Below, piece after piece: positions 18,447 to 27,367 of a stretch of DNA of 64,000 nt; the first letter of the stretch is position 1; each line of letters begins with the position of its first letter. The stretch comes from an uncultured Parabacteroides sp. (lineage in GTDB: Bacteria > Bacteroidota > Bacteroidia > Bacteroidales > Tannerellaceae), in NCBI RefSeq assembly GCF_902493135.1, contig NZ_CABUOD010000023.1, positions 12,036 to 76,035 of the forward strand, written 5' to 3'. The notes under the pieces were generated by a model. That model worked only from the letters and a program-made list of their open reading frames with translations, had not been told where the DNA came from and made no database searches. Both the position numbers and the translations under genes were made by a program.

Positions 18447-19544
18447 TTACTTCAGGTTATCAATCGACACTTTCATCCCCGTCCGAAGCTGCATCACGCC
18501 GGAAGTGATCACCGTATCACCCACGCTCAGTCCTTTCAAGACCTGCACCTGGCTCTCCGTGCGAAGTCCCAGAATGATCTCGGCAGGTTCCGCTACCCCG
18601 TTCTTATATAGGTAGACGATATTCTTTCCCATCTCCGGGATCAATGCCTCGCTGGGGATCGCCAGTGCCTCTTTGATCTCACGACGGGTAATTTCGACAG
18701 AGGTATAACGTCCCGGCACGATCGATTCGTCCCGGTTCGGATAGGTCGCACGCACTTTCAGCGAGCGGGTCGCCTCGTCGATTTTGCTTTCCACGGCATA
18801 AACGGTCGCTTTGTAGTCCTGCATCATGCCGACAGACGAGTTCATCCTGAACACGATCGGCGTACCGTCCTTTATATCCGCTGAGTAGCGTTCGGGGACG
18901 GAGAACTCGATTTTCAGAGGAGAGATCTTTGTCAGTTTGGTGATCACGGTCGAAGGAGAGGCATAGGCGCCTTCACTGACATTTCGGAGGCCGATGATCC
19001 CGTCGAACGGTGCCCGGAGTTCGGTCTGGGCGATATTGGCTTTTACCAGTTCGATATCCGCCATCAGTTTTTCATATTCGGTCGCCACCTGTTCATAGGC
19101 TTCCTGGCTGACTGCATCTTTTTCCAAAAGCGTATGCTGGCGATACACGCGATCCTTTGCCAGCGGCACCTGCGCCTCTAACTTTTTCAGTTCCGCCTGC
19201 AGCGGCTTGTCGTTGATCTTGGCAAGCAGGTCACCGGCTTTCACATGCGTTCCTTCCGTAAAATAGATGGCCACGATCTTGCCCGACGATTCGAACGAGA
19301 GGTCTACCTCCTCATCCGGGATCGTGCTGCCGGTTACAATGGTCTTATCGGTAAGGGACTGATATTTCAGTACTTCCGCATTAATATTCAACACTTGTTT
19401 CCGAACTTGGCTTCCGGCTGGCGGAACCATTTCGGCAGCATCTTTGGATGCTTTCATACGGCTTTTAATCTGCGGGTAAGCGATCATTCCGGCAATCATC
19501 AGAACAATTGCGGCCGTCACGCTCCACTTCACTCTCTTCGTCAT
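18447..19544 (-). CDS. RND efflux periplasmic adaptor (membrane fusion protein)
   Basis: A 365-residue protein with an N-terminal anchor helix (VKWSVTAAIVLMIAGMIAYPQI). The order of parts is that of a membrane fusion protein: the lipoyl half IVAIYFTEGTHVKAGDLLAKIND, a helical hairpin, the second lipoyl half LRAPFDGIIGLRNVSEGAYAS, then beta-barrel and membrane-proximal domains (PGRYTSVEI, VQVLKGLSVGDTVITSGVMQLRTGMKV). It links the RND pump to TolC. It is first in the operon. The ~185 bases upstream are AT-rich, and I see no clear repressor gene nearby. Confidence 0.93.
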   Translation of the reverse strand: MTKRVKWSVTAAIVLMIAGMIAYPQIKSRMKASKDAAEMVPPAGSQVRKQVLNINAEVLKYQSLTDKTIVTGSTIPDEEVDLSFESSGKIVAIYFTEGTHVKAGDLLAKINDKPLQAELKKLEAQVPLAKDRVYRQHTLLEKDAVSQEAYEQVATEYEKLMADIELVKANIAQTELRAPFDGIIGLRNVSEGAYASPSTVITKLTKISPLKIEFSVPERYSADIKDGTPIVFRMNSSVGMMQDYKATVYAVESKIDEATRSLKVRATYPNRDESIVPGRYTSVEITRREIKEALAIPSEALIPEMGKNIVYLYKNGVAEPAEIILGLRTESQVQVLKGLSVGDTVITSGVMQLRTGMKVSIDNLK

Positions 19545-19668
19545 ATTTTCCAGGTATTCTACTTAAAAACACTTATCGACACGTAAATATATACAAGTAC
19601 GCGGAATTATAGACGAATTAGGAGCAAAAAGGTTTAATAAAAAACAAATTTTTATTTTAATCCGGTAG

Positions 19669-19706
19669 AAAAAAGACAGCAAGGACCTTCACAGGCGCTT
19701 GCTGTC
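19669..19706 (-). terminator. Intrinsic terminator after the fucosidase gene
   Basis: GACAGCAAG (19675-19683) pairs with CTTGCTGTC (19698-19706). On the minus strand the stem is followed by TTTTTT. It closes the fucosidase transcription unit. Confidence 0.8.
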
Positions 19707-19731
19707 AAACACAAATTATGTTGAAAATCGT

Positions 19732-21786
19732 TTAGTCTTCCGTGATAACGGAAAACTCAGCAATTCCAACATGTTTTACGTTATCCACTATGCGTGTTGC
19801 CTTAAAAACTAATTTTTGGCCTTTGACAGGCGCAAAGCGTATTTCTTGTTCGATCGGGTTGTGCTTGATGTTCGAAAATTCACCGGAAGCTACGACTTTG
19901 CCGTCCACCAGCAATTGGTAGTTCGAGATATGCCCCTGCGAGTCGCGCCCTTGGTTAGGAGTATAGATAAAACCGCTGATCGTGTGAGGTGCAGCCAGTT
20001 CCACTGCTATTTCATTCTTGCCTTCGGGCAGATAATAGGTAGAATAGCCATTCCCGTCAAACATGAGATTCGTCCGTTCGTCAACGGGACTCACCACCTT
20101 ATAGTCGGCAGCCGGCAAATCAAAATCGCGAATAGCAACAGGACCGGTTTTACCGGACTGGGCGTCGTAAGTAATCGCCTTGACAGTCCCTTTCTTGTCG
20201 AGTGTGAATGGGGCTTCATATTTTGCAGACTGCGCCGTCGGCTCCGTTCCGTCTGTCGTATAATAAATATCAGCTCCTTCGCTTTCCACGTCTATGCGTA
20301 CTTCATTCTTCGTATTCCGCATGATACGCGGTTGTTCCAACAGCGGGGGAGCCAGGAAAGCTGCCACGTTATTGATGCACAACGGCCCTTTTGCCTCCGT
20401 GAAATGGATGCGCAAAGCATCAGCCGGGGTCGTTTTGAAACGGACGATACGTTTGTAACCTACTGTCGAAAGCGTATCGGTAGTTTCTACCGGTAGCCAT
20501 TTGCCATCCTTTTCCACTTCAATCGTAAAGGCGCATACACGTTGTCCGAGCGGGATATACTCCTGGATCATCACCCGGTTGAGCGAAGTACCTGCCGGCA
20601 GCGGAAAAATGAGCGAGCCTGACGTTACACCATCGGAAGTGGCCCAGTAAGAGTCCCAACTCTCATCCGTCACATTCGACGCCTTATAAGCGCCGCCACG
20701 GGTTTCGCTCGCTTTTGGCTTGACACCGGCCAACAGGTTGTCTTTCAACTCTGCCAGGATCGTATGATACCAGTCGACGGCACGTGCCGAATCGACCGGA
20801 TGAATCTGTCCGCTCAATGCCACAGGGAAGTTCAGCAGGAAGTTGGCATTATGTCCCACGCTGCGATAATACAGGTCGACCAGATTCGGAACGGTGCGCA
20901 CCTGATGATCTTCACGATGGTGATAGAACCACCCCGGACGAATGGAGACGTCACATTCTCCGGGCAACCATAGATTCCCGTCTTTCATTCCCCATTGGTT
21001 CTGAGTATAATGGGTTTCCTTATCCAGAGAATAAGGCGACCAGTTCGTTTCGCCAGCCCAACCGGACTCGTTGCCGATCCAGCGGATATCGGGAACCGTA
21101 CCGCCGAAGATCATCGCTCCCGGATGTTTCGACTTGATCATTTCGCGTGCCTCCTCATAGCCATAATAGGTTTTCGGATCGATCGAACGCGTTTCGTTCG
21201 TTCCGCCGTACCAGCCGTTTCCGCCGTTCGCCCCGTCAAACCAGAATTCGAACAGCGGGCCGTAGTTGGAAGTCAGTTCGTCGATCTGCTCGTGATAGGT
21301 TTTCTGGTATCCTTCCCGTCCGTATTCGGCATTGTGGCGGTCCCAGGGAGAGAGATAAAGTCCGAACTTCAAGCCGTGCTTTTTGCAGGCATCGGACAGT
21401 TCCCGGACCATATCACCCTTTCCGTTTTTATAAGGAGAGTTGGAGATATTATAATCGACGGTTTTTGTCGGCCAGAGGCAAAAGCCGTCATGATGCTTAG
21501 CTGTCAGGATCACCCCTTTCAGGCCGGCTGCCTTGATGATCCGCACCCATTGTTCGCAATCCAGGTCTGTCGGATTGAATGTTTCGGCAGGCGTATTTCC
21601 GTACCCCCATTCCAAATCATTAAACGTATTCAACCCGAAATGCACAAATGCATAATTTTCCATTTTCTGCCACTCGATCTGTTCCGGCGTCGGAACCGGC
21701 AAAACAGGTGCAGGCGGCTCCGCTTCCTTGCAGGAAAGGGACAGCCCGGCAAACATACCGGCGATTAAAAGATTCTTTGTGTTCAT
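19732..21786 (-). CDS. GH29 alpha-L-fucosidase, lipoprotein
   Basis: A 684-residue lipoprotein (signal ending LSLSC, Cys19). The catalytic GH29 domain spans about residues 30-370, with FVHFGLNTFNDLEWG, LTAKHHDGFCLWPT and the nucleophile motif FEFWFDGANG, in which Asp184 is the likely nucleophile. After it come a galactose-binding/F5-8C-like segment (~390-490), a chitobiase C-terminal-like domain (~500-560, DIYYTTDGTEPT) and another carbohydrate-binding-like beta-domain (~570-680). It removes terminal alpha-L-fucose from glycans, probably in the periplasm or on the surface. It lies 4 bases downstream of the PD40 gene, at the end of the glycan-utilisation region. Confidence 0.93.
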   Translation of the reverse strand: MNTKNLLIAGMFAGLSLSCKEAEPPAPVLPVPTPEQIEWQKMENYAFVHFGLNTFNDLEWGYGNTPAETFNPTDLDCEQWVRIIKAAGLKGVILTAKHHDGFCLWPTKTVDYNISNSPYKNGKGDMVRELSDACKKHGLKFGLYLSPWDRHNAEYGREGYQKTYHEQIDELTSNYGPLFEFWFDGANGGNGWYGGTNETRSIDPKTYYGYEEAREMIKSKHPGAMIFGGTVPDIRWIGNESGWAGETNWSPYSLDKETHYTQNQWGMKDGNLWLPGECDVSIRPGWFYHHREDHQVRTVPNLVDLYYRSVGHNANFLLNFPVALSGQIHPVDSARAVDWYHTILAELKDNLLAGVKPKASETRGGAYKASNVTDESWDSYWATSDGVTSGSLIFPLPAGTSLNRVMIQEYIPLGQRVCAFTIEVEKDGKWLPVETTDTLSTVGYKRIVRFKTTPADALRIHFTEAKGPLCINNVAAFLAPPLLEQPRIMRNTKNEVRIDVESEGADIYYTTDGTEPTAQSAKYEAPFTLDKKGTVKAITYDAQSGKTGPVAIRDFDLPAADYKVVSPVDERTNLMFDGNGYSTYYLPEGKNEIAVELAAPHTISGFIYTPNQGRDSQGHISNYQLLVDGKVVASGEFSNIKHNPIEQEIRFAPVKGQKLVFKATRIVDNVKHVGIAEFSVITED

Positions 21787-21790
21787 GTTG

Positions 21791-23242
21791 TTATTTTATA
21801 AATGAGACTTTCCGGTTCTTCCCTTCTTTTATCAGAGAAGCAAATTTGTATGTATCCGTTTTCACTTTGCCCTTGACAAACTCCGGGATGTTATACGATT
21901 TGGTGAGAAACGTATAATAATCCGTCGATTTTTGGGGTAAGACGAACGGTTTGGAGAGGACGCCGCCTTCACCGACGTGTGCGATGAAAGGACGTGTGTA
22001 TAAGCCATCCAAGCGACGGCTGCTGAATACCACCCACTTGCTGTTGGACGACCAGGAATGATAGCTGTCCGTATCGGGACTGTTTGCTTCTTCCGTCGGG
22101 ATCTGTTCACCTGTGTCCAAGTCGAACATACACAGATCCGCGTCTTTATGCCAGATGGGGAACGTTCCGTAGGAAGTCGTTGTACAGAGCAGATATTTCC
22201 CGTCCGGGGAGACACGGGGGAACAGGATGCTTCGCCCTTCTGTTTCCGCCTGAAAGATCGTGTCGACAACCGAACCGAACGTTCGACTTTCAGGATCGAA
22301 GGAGACGCGGCAAAGACTATAGCGGAGATCGCGCAATTGGCCCGGAACTTTCAATGCCGGGGCGGAACAGAAATAAAGCTCCTTCCCATCCGGCGAAAAG
22401 GTTGGGAACGTTTCAAAACGGCTTTTCGAGAACAAAGTTTGCGTTGTGACAATTTCCTGTTTCTCCACGTCGTAGACGACTACATCCGATGCCTTGTCAT
22501 ATACTTCCGTACGGTGCACTGGATGCGTGTCTTGCGTCGTATTGTTGACGGAAAAAGCAACAAACTTTCCGGAAGGATGCCAGGAAGGATAGACCAGGGC
22601 CGAGATCGTCTGGTCGGTTTTCGTATCGAGCGTTTCCACCCGGTCGCCATCCACCAACACGGTGCAGCCATACTTTGCACGGACATGGAACAGCATTTTA
22701 TCCGGATCCTGCATGCAAAACGAATGACAGTTCATGCAATTATTATCCGTCAGGCGGTTTTCCAGAATCGGTTCCTGATCGAAAGAGGATAATTCGCGTT
22801 GGTAGATTCCCATTTCATTCCATAGCTGGTAACCGGGATCGATCAGGCGGTAAGCGATATACGGATCGACCGGATCTTCGGAAACCCGGATATGAAACGG
22901 GAGAAAGGCCTTCCATTTCCCCTTTTCTTCTGTCAGGACAGATACCTCCACCTGTTTGCCTTTTGCCGCAGCTAATAACTTTTTCCAGTCTGCACCGGGA
23001 ATGGAAAAGGCTCCGCCGGAGGCGTAAACGGCAAATGTATATCCTTCGGTCGTAAATACCGCACACGCTTTCCCATCCGTCCGTATGGCAAAATTCAAAG
23101 GAGCGATCGATTGCGGCACAGTCACACCGGTATAATCCGGATAGATGGCCGGAAGTTCATCTATTTGCACGGAGACGGCTGGCGGCCGGTCGGAAGAGCA
23201 TCCTATCAACAACAGGAATATGTAGAAAAACAATTGTTTCAT
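21791..23242 (-). CDS. PD40/TolB-like beta-propeller lipoprotein with a CxxCH motif
   Basis: A 483-residue lipoprotein (MKQLFFYIFLLLIGC). From about residue 200 on it has TolB/WD40-like PD40 repeats (YPSWHPSGKFVAFSVN, FPTFSPDGKELYFCS, FPRVSPDGKYLLCTT, YHSWSSNSKWVVFSSRR). Between the N-terminal domain and the propeller is NNCMNCHSFC, a c-type heme motif CMNCH at residues 169-173. That would imply a heme or metal site, but no cytochrome c maturation gene is in the window. The start codon overlaps the end of the DUF6057-like gene by 4 bases (ATGA). Function unknown; probably a partner of the membrane protein encoded upstream. Confidence 0.75.
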   Translation of the reverse strand: MKQLFFYIFLLLIGCSSDRPPAVSVQIDELPAIYPDYTGVTVPQSIAPLNFAIRTDGKACAVFTTEGYTFAVYASGGAFSIPGADWKKLLAAAKGKQVEVSVLTEEKGKWKAFLPFHIRVSEDPVDPYIAYRLIDPGYQLWNEMGIYQRELSSFDQEPILENRLTDNNCMNCHSFCMQDPDKMLFHVRAKYGCTVLVDGDRVETLDTKTDQTISALVYPSWHPSGKFVAFSVNNTTQDTHPVHRTEVYDKASDVVVYDVEKQEIVTTQTLFSKSRFETFPTFSPDGKELYFCSAPALKVPGQLRDLRYSLCRVSFDPESRTFGSVVDTIFQAETEGRSILFPRVSPDGKYLLCTTTSYGTFPIWHKDADLCMFDLDTGEQIPTEEANSPDTDSYHSWSSNSKWVVFSSRRLDGLYTRPFIAHVGEGGVLSKPFVLPQKSTDYYTFLTKSYNIPEFVKGKVKTDTYKFASLIKEGKNRKVSFIK

Positions 23243-25005
23243 TTGTCCATCGTATTAAACATATAATAATACCAATACGTCTTGCCATATTCGGAAGCCA
23301 AAGCCACCGCAGGATTCTGACCCGAACGGGAAACTTCCTGTACCTTCTGCATAAAAGCAAGCGCCTTGTTCCTCACTTTGATGCTCACCCCGTGCTCCAG
23401 CCAGAAATGCGGATCATTAGGACTGCAAATCACGATTGCCTCCTGCTGGCATTCGGTCATATCGCGCCAGGCGGGAGAACGGTACAGGTTTTCCTGCAAG
23501 GTTTTATAAGTCTCTATATCTTTGTTCAGCAGTAAAAACGAAGTCAAATATTGTAAGCCGGCACTGTTTTCCGGACAAGCAGGAACCAGATGAATCAAAG
23601 TGCTGACCGGGTCCGTATATAATTCGGGAATAAGCGTTTCCGCTTTCCAACAACGGCGTCTCGCTCCTAATTCCTTATCTCTTTCGACAGCTTGGTCATT
23701 ATAAAGGAAATAGCGATGTGCAGCCGCCCAATCCTTATAATACCAGGTATTTTCCAATAGCCGGATATATTTTTCGGCAGTCGGATAAGCTCCCGTAATA
23801 AGGTTGGTTTCCACCAGCCTTTTCAGCATCCGGGGATTACCGGAGGGGTGAGAACTTACGAACGCTTCAAAAGCAAACTTCTGAGCCGTACTGATAATTC
23901 CCATGCAATAGTAGAGGTCGCTATGCAGTTCCGCTGTGAATACCGACTGATCCCAACGTAGCATCAATGTTTCGATACCGCGTTGGGGATAATCCAATAA
24001 TCTTTCCGAAAGTATTCCATTATGCGCAAGCGCCAAGTTTAAACCGCACATACGCCGTTTAGACAGAGTGGTTTGATTAAACGACGTTATCACCTTATCC
24101 CACTTTTCATTGCGAATATAATAGTCCTGTTCGAGATGATCGATCGTATCTAATCGTCCCCAATGTATAATTCCCAGATAAGCGACGAATCCCATCGCCA
24201 CCCACTGAATCCCGATCCAAATACATTTTTTCTTTGAAGATGCCGGCTCTTTCCATTTTTTCAAATAAGCGCCCAATACCATCATAACCGGTAAAGCATA
24301 CCAGGAGTAATAGATTCGGGAAGTATGTAACATCGGATCATAATAAGCATCCGGCAAAAAAGCTAATTTCAAATTCCTGCTGAATCCTAAATAAGTCCCG
24401 ATAACAGCAGACAAAATGGTTATAAGCAGATAAACCAAACTTGCGTATTTCTTACTTCCATTGGTCAGGAATTCAAATAACAAAGCGGAAAGAGCAAATA
24501 AATGTACAATCGGCCCGGCAATCCAATATAAAACAGGGATCATACAAATCTCGTATATCAGCCGAATCCCAGGTTTCAGATTGGTGTACAGCCATAAAAA
24601 AAACAATAAAAACAAATAGGCAATCGTTCCTTGCTCCTGATAGTCATAATCCAATTGCATAATAAATAAGGATAACCAGGGAAGCAGGCTTACGAAAGGA
24701 AGATCGTCTCGTAATGATATTTTCTTTAAAAGGAGGGAAGAGAAAAAAGCAATCCCTGTCAGAATAAATGCTGCGATAACAGGCCCTGTACTCATTACGA
24801 CATAAAACTGGGAAAGAAACTCTGAAATATAAAGAGCCACACCACCGGCCTGTCCCAACGTCATAGCTGCATATTGGCCCGTAAACTGGAACATTTGCAA
24901 TTGCTCCTTAAAAGGAAACAAGTAGCAAAAGGCATAATAAAAGACTGCGACTTGCAGAAGAAACAGGATAAGTCCGGATATCAGAGCTTTATATTTCATA
25001 TGCAA
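23239..25005 (-). CDS. Polytopic membrane protein, DUF6057-like
   Basis: A 588-residue protein with about nine or ten hydrophobic segments in residues 8-290 (for example ALISGLILFLLQVAVFYYAF and VIAAFILTGIAFFSSLLL). A soluble C-terminal half of helical, TPR-like character follows (NQTTLSKRRMCGLNLALAHNG, YPTAEKYIRLLENTWYY). I recognise the layout of the Bacteroidales DUF6057 family, which has no known activity and is often next to a PD40 lipoprotein as here. The overlapping reading frames show co-translation with the PD40 gene. A strong hairpin upstream (25024-25066) separates it from the small secreted protein gene. Confidence 0.7.
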   Translation of the reverse strand: MHMKYKALISGLILFLLQVAVFYYAFCYLFPFKEQLQMFQFTGQYAAMTLGQAGGVALYISEFLSQFYVVMSTGPVIAAFILTGIAFFSSLLLKKISLRDDLPFVSLLPWLSLFIMQLDYDYQEQGTIAYLFLLFFLWLYTNLKPGIRLIYEICMIPVLYWIAGPIVHLFALSALLFEFLTNGSKKYASLVYLLITILSAVIGTYLGFSRNLKLAFLPDAYYDPMLHTSRIYYSWYALPVMMVLGAYLKKWKEPASSKKKCIWIGIQWVAMGFVAYLGIIHWGRLDTIDHLEQDYYIRNEKWDKVITSFNQTTLSKRRMCGLNLALAHNGILSERLLDYPQRGIETLMLRWDQSVFTAELHSDLYYCMGIISTAQKFAFEAFVSSHPSGNPRMLKRLVETNLITGAYPTAEKYIRLLENTWYYKDWAAAHRYFLYNDQAVERDKELGARRRCWKAETLIPELYTDPVSTLIHLVPACPENSAGLQYLTSFLLLNKDIETYKTLQENLYRSPAWRDMTECQQEAIVICSPNDPHFWLEHGVSIKVRNKALAFMQKVQEVSRSGQNPAVALASEYGKTYWYYYMFNTMDK

Positions 25006-25023
25006 ACTAATACTATTACACGA

Positions 25024-25066
25024 AAACTAACCTAATTATCCTTTTAATGGATAATTAGGTTAGTTT
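25024..25066 (-). terminator. Strong hairpin, likely terminator after the small secreted protein gene
   Basis: Bases 25024-25041 and 25049-25066 are an 18-base perfect inverted repeat (AAACTAACCTAATTATCC on the left) with a 7-base loop. On the minus strand the next bases are TCGTG, so the T-run is supplied mainly by the stem end. The stem is strong enough to work in either direction. Confidence 0.6.
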
Positions 25067-25072
25067 AGTTAT

Positions 25073-25537
25073 TCAATGAACATTGTATGAATAAATATTT
25101 TCTTTTACTACAATTGGTGTCGTTAAAGTAACAGAATCTGATTTATCATATGTTTCAACTGTTACTTCCACAGCATAAGTACCTTCATGTTCAAGTCTAA
25201 TACCAAAAATCCCAAGATGAAATCCACAACACAAATTTTGAGAAGCTATTACCTCCCCATTTGATGCTTTCAATTTCCAATATAGATAAAAATTCGAATC
25301 AGTATGACTTGATAAAGGTTCTACGACTAATTTGTATAGAACATTTGTTATAAATTCTGTCTGTTCAAGAGGGGCACTTTCATTTTCATATAATCTAATT
25401 TCCATTCTTTGGGGAATATTATCTAAATAACCTCTCAATGCGTTTTGAAAAACCGACTTCAAACTATTAGTTTCTTGACTAAAAACAGATGTCCCACAAA
25501 CAAACAGAGTAGCTAAAATAAATAAGTATCGTCTCAT
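25073..25537 (-). CDS. Small secreted protein of unknown function
   Basis: A 154-residue protein with a cleavable signal peptide (MRRYLFILATLFVCGTSVFSQ). The mature part looks mostly beta (MEIRLYENESAPLEQTEF, NFYLYWKLKASNGEVIASQ, GTYAVEVTVETYDKSDSVTL), like a single immunoglobulin-like domain, with a Cys-Cys pair (NLCCGF). I do not recognise the family. It lies between susD and the DUF6057-like gene and is bracketed by two hairpins, so it may be its own transcription unit. Its DNA is more AT-rich than the fucosidase and RND genes, which could mean recent acquisition. Confidence 0.6.
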   Translation of the reverse strand: MRRYLFILATLFVCGTSVFSQETNSLKSVFQNALRGYLDNIPQRMEIRLYENESAPLEQTEFITNVLYKLVVEPLSSHTDSNFYLYWKLKASNGEVIASQNLCCGFHLGIFGIRLEHEGTYAVEVTVETYDKSDSVTLTTPIVVKENIYSYNVH

Positions 25538-25567
25538 AATACTTGATTTTTGCTTTATTCAAATAGA

Positions 25568-25598
25568 AAATAGAGGAACAAAAATAGTTCCTCTATTT
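25568..25598 (-). terminator. Intrinsic terminator after susD
   Basis: AAATAGAGGAAC (25568-25579) and GTTCCTCTATTT (25587-25598) are a 12-bp perfect stem with a 7-base loop, beginning 9 bases after the susD stop on the minus strand. The stem itself ends in TTT. Confidence 0.65.
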
Positions 25599-25606
25599 AT
25601 AAAAGT

Positions 25607-27355
25607 TTATTCCCAACCAGGATTCTGTTCCAAATTCGGATTCAAAGTAATTTCATCTGTCGGAATGGCACTAAACCAACGTCTATCGTTTGCTGTCCAT
25701 TTACGACCGCCAGAACTCATCATATCTGGATATTGTACCAAATAAGAGTTGCCTTTATATTCGTAAAGAGAACGGCCACCTTCGCCACCGAAGTTTACTT
25801 TGCCTTCATATAGTTTGCGGACTGCATCTGTTACACGGATACCCAGCATAGTCTTCGGATTTTCCAAAACTTTCATTCCGTTCCAACGCTTCAAGTCATC
25901 CAAGCGGAAACCTTCAGTGATTAACTCAATACGACGTTCGCGACGAATTTCATAAATCAAAGGAGTTACTGTATATCCATAATCTATTGCAGCAGGGTCT
26001 GCAACCGGATTTGTTGTCAAATGAGGCATTTCTACCCGGTCGCGTAACAAATTAATGGTTTTATCCAAAACATCTTGCGTGCAAGTACCTAATTCTGCAT
26101 GAGCTTCAGCATTGATCAACAGCACTTCAGCATAGCGGAACACAAACCAATCATAAGTCGTGTGTCTGGCTTCCCACTGTGCAGGTTCCGGTGAGCGGAA
26201 TTTGACACAAGGATAACCCGTAACAGCACCTGTGCCATCACAGTTAGGATAATCATTTACAGTTTGTTCACCATTAGTAACTGTAAAAGGCTTATTCGTA
26301 TTATCAATAATCTGATACATACGCGGATCGCGATCTACAAATTCATCTGTTAGTGTAGCATCACCTTTATACTTGTCACTCACTGAAATAGGATTTCCAT
26401 CTTTACACAGGAATGATTCAACAAAGTCTTTTGTCAATCCAGTTCCATTACTTCCTGCTTGGCGACCTGTTTCATGCATCACATTACTTGCTTCACTGTA
26501 GACGCGTGCCAAAATACATTCCTTATTACTCAACAGATCTTCTTGTACGAACTGATTGGAGTAATAAAGAGGATATCCGTCAAACGCTTTCTGTCCACAA
26601 CCTGCATCCGTACCCTTTACAATTGCATAATTACCTGTAGCCATCACATCATTTGTTACAGAAATTGCTTTCTGTAACAATTCTTCTGCTGTGGGAGAGC
26701 CTGATTCATTATGATACTTTTTGTAAGTACCGAAATAGAGGCAAACGCGGGCCAAAAGCGTACGAGCTGCATCTTTTGACAAACGGGCACTTTCTTCTTT
26801 CCCTTTCTCCGGTAACCATTGGACACCGAATTCCAAGTCTTCGATGATCTTTCCCAATACAAAATCGCGTGAATCACGTGCTTTATAGAGTTCTTCGGTA
26901 TCAGAAGTCTGCAAATCTTTTTCATACCAGGGAACATCGCCATACGCCTTTACTTTGTCAAAATAATCCAGCGCACGGAAGAAACGTACTTCTGCAACAT
27001 ACAAGTTGATTTCGGCTTCCGAACCTTCCACTGTCTGGTAACGCTGCATAAAGAAATTGCATGCACGGATATTTTCCCATGTCCATTTTGTATCTTTAGT
27101 CGTTGCCGGTGCAGTTTGTTCGTTAAACAAGAACTGGCTGTAGGTAGATGTCAAGCAGTTATCAGTTTCATTATCTTTATCTACTCCCGGAGCAGGCAAT
27201 TTTTCGTATAACTTATTGGCATATATCTTTAAGTCATTAGTTGTATGCCAGAAAGTTACATCCGTCACAGAATCGATCGGCGATTTGTCGGTTACGTCAC
27301 AAGAGTATAGTGCTCCGGTGAAGGCCGTAATGCATAATATATATTTTAGTTTCAT
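25607..27355 (-). CDS. SusD/RagB-family nutrient-binding surface lipoprotein
   Basis: A 582-residue lipoprotein (MKLKYILCITAFTGALYSC, Cys19). It follows the SusD pattern: an N-terminal TPR-like helical part with ICACNFFMQRYQTVEG-type and EVRFFRALDYFDKVKAYGDVPWYEKDL sequence, then VLLINAEAHAELG and IRRERRIELITEGFRLDDLKRW. The end, DRRWFSAIPTDEITLNPNLEQNPGW, is also typical. SusD proteins cap the SusC channel and capture glycans on the cell surface. The gene starts 12 bases after the susC stop. The fucosidase downstream suggests a fucosylated ligand, but this is an inference. Confidence 0.95.
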   Translation of the reverse strand: MKLKYILCITAFTGALYSCDVTDKSPIDSVTDVTFWHTTNDLKIYANKLYEKLPAPGVDKDNETDNCLTSTYSQFLFNEQTAPATTKDTKWTWENIRACNFFMQRYQTVEGSEAEINLYVAEVRFFRALDYFDKVKAYGDVPWYEKDLQTSDTEELYKARDSRDFVLGKIIEDLEFGVQWLPEKGKEESARLSKDAARTLLARVCLYFGTYKKYHNESGSPTAEELLQKAISVTNDVMATGNYAIVKGTDAGCGQKAFDGYPLYYSNQFVQEDLLSNKECILARVYSEASNVMHETGRQAGSNGTGLTKDFVESFLCKDGNPISVSDKYKGDATLTDEFVDRDPRMYQIIDNTNKPFTVTNGEQTVNDYPNCDGTGAVTGYPCVKFRSPEPAQWEARHTTYDWFVFRYAEVLLINAEAHAELGTCTQDVLDKTINLLRDRVEMPHLTTNPVADPAAIDYGYTVTPLIYEIRRERRIELITEGFRLDDLKRWNGMKVLENPKTMLGIRVTDAVRKLYEGKVNFGGEGGRSLYEYKGNSYLVQYPDMMSSGGRKWTANDRRWFSAIPTDEITLNPNLEQNPGWE

Positions 27356-27367
27356 ATAACTTATTAT

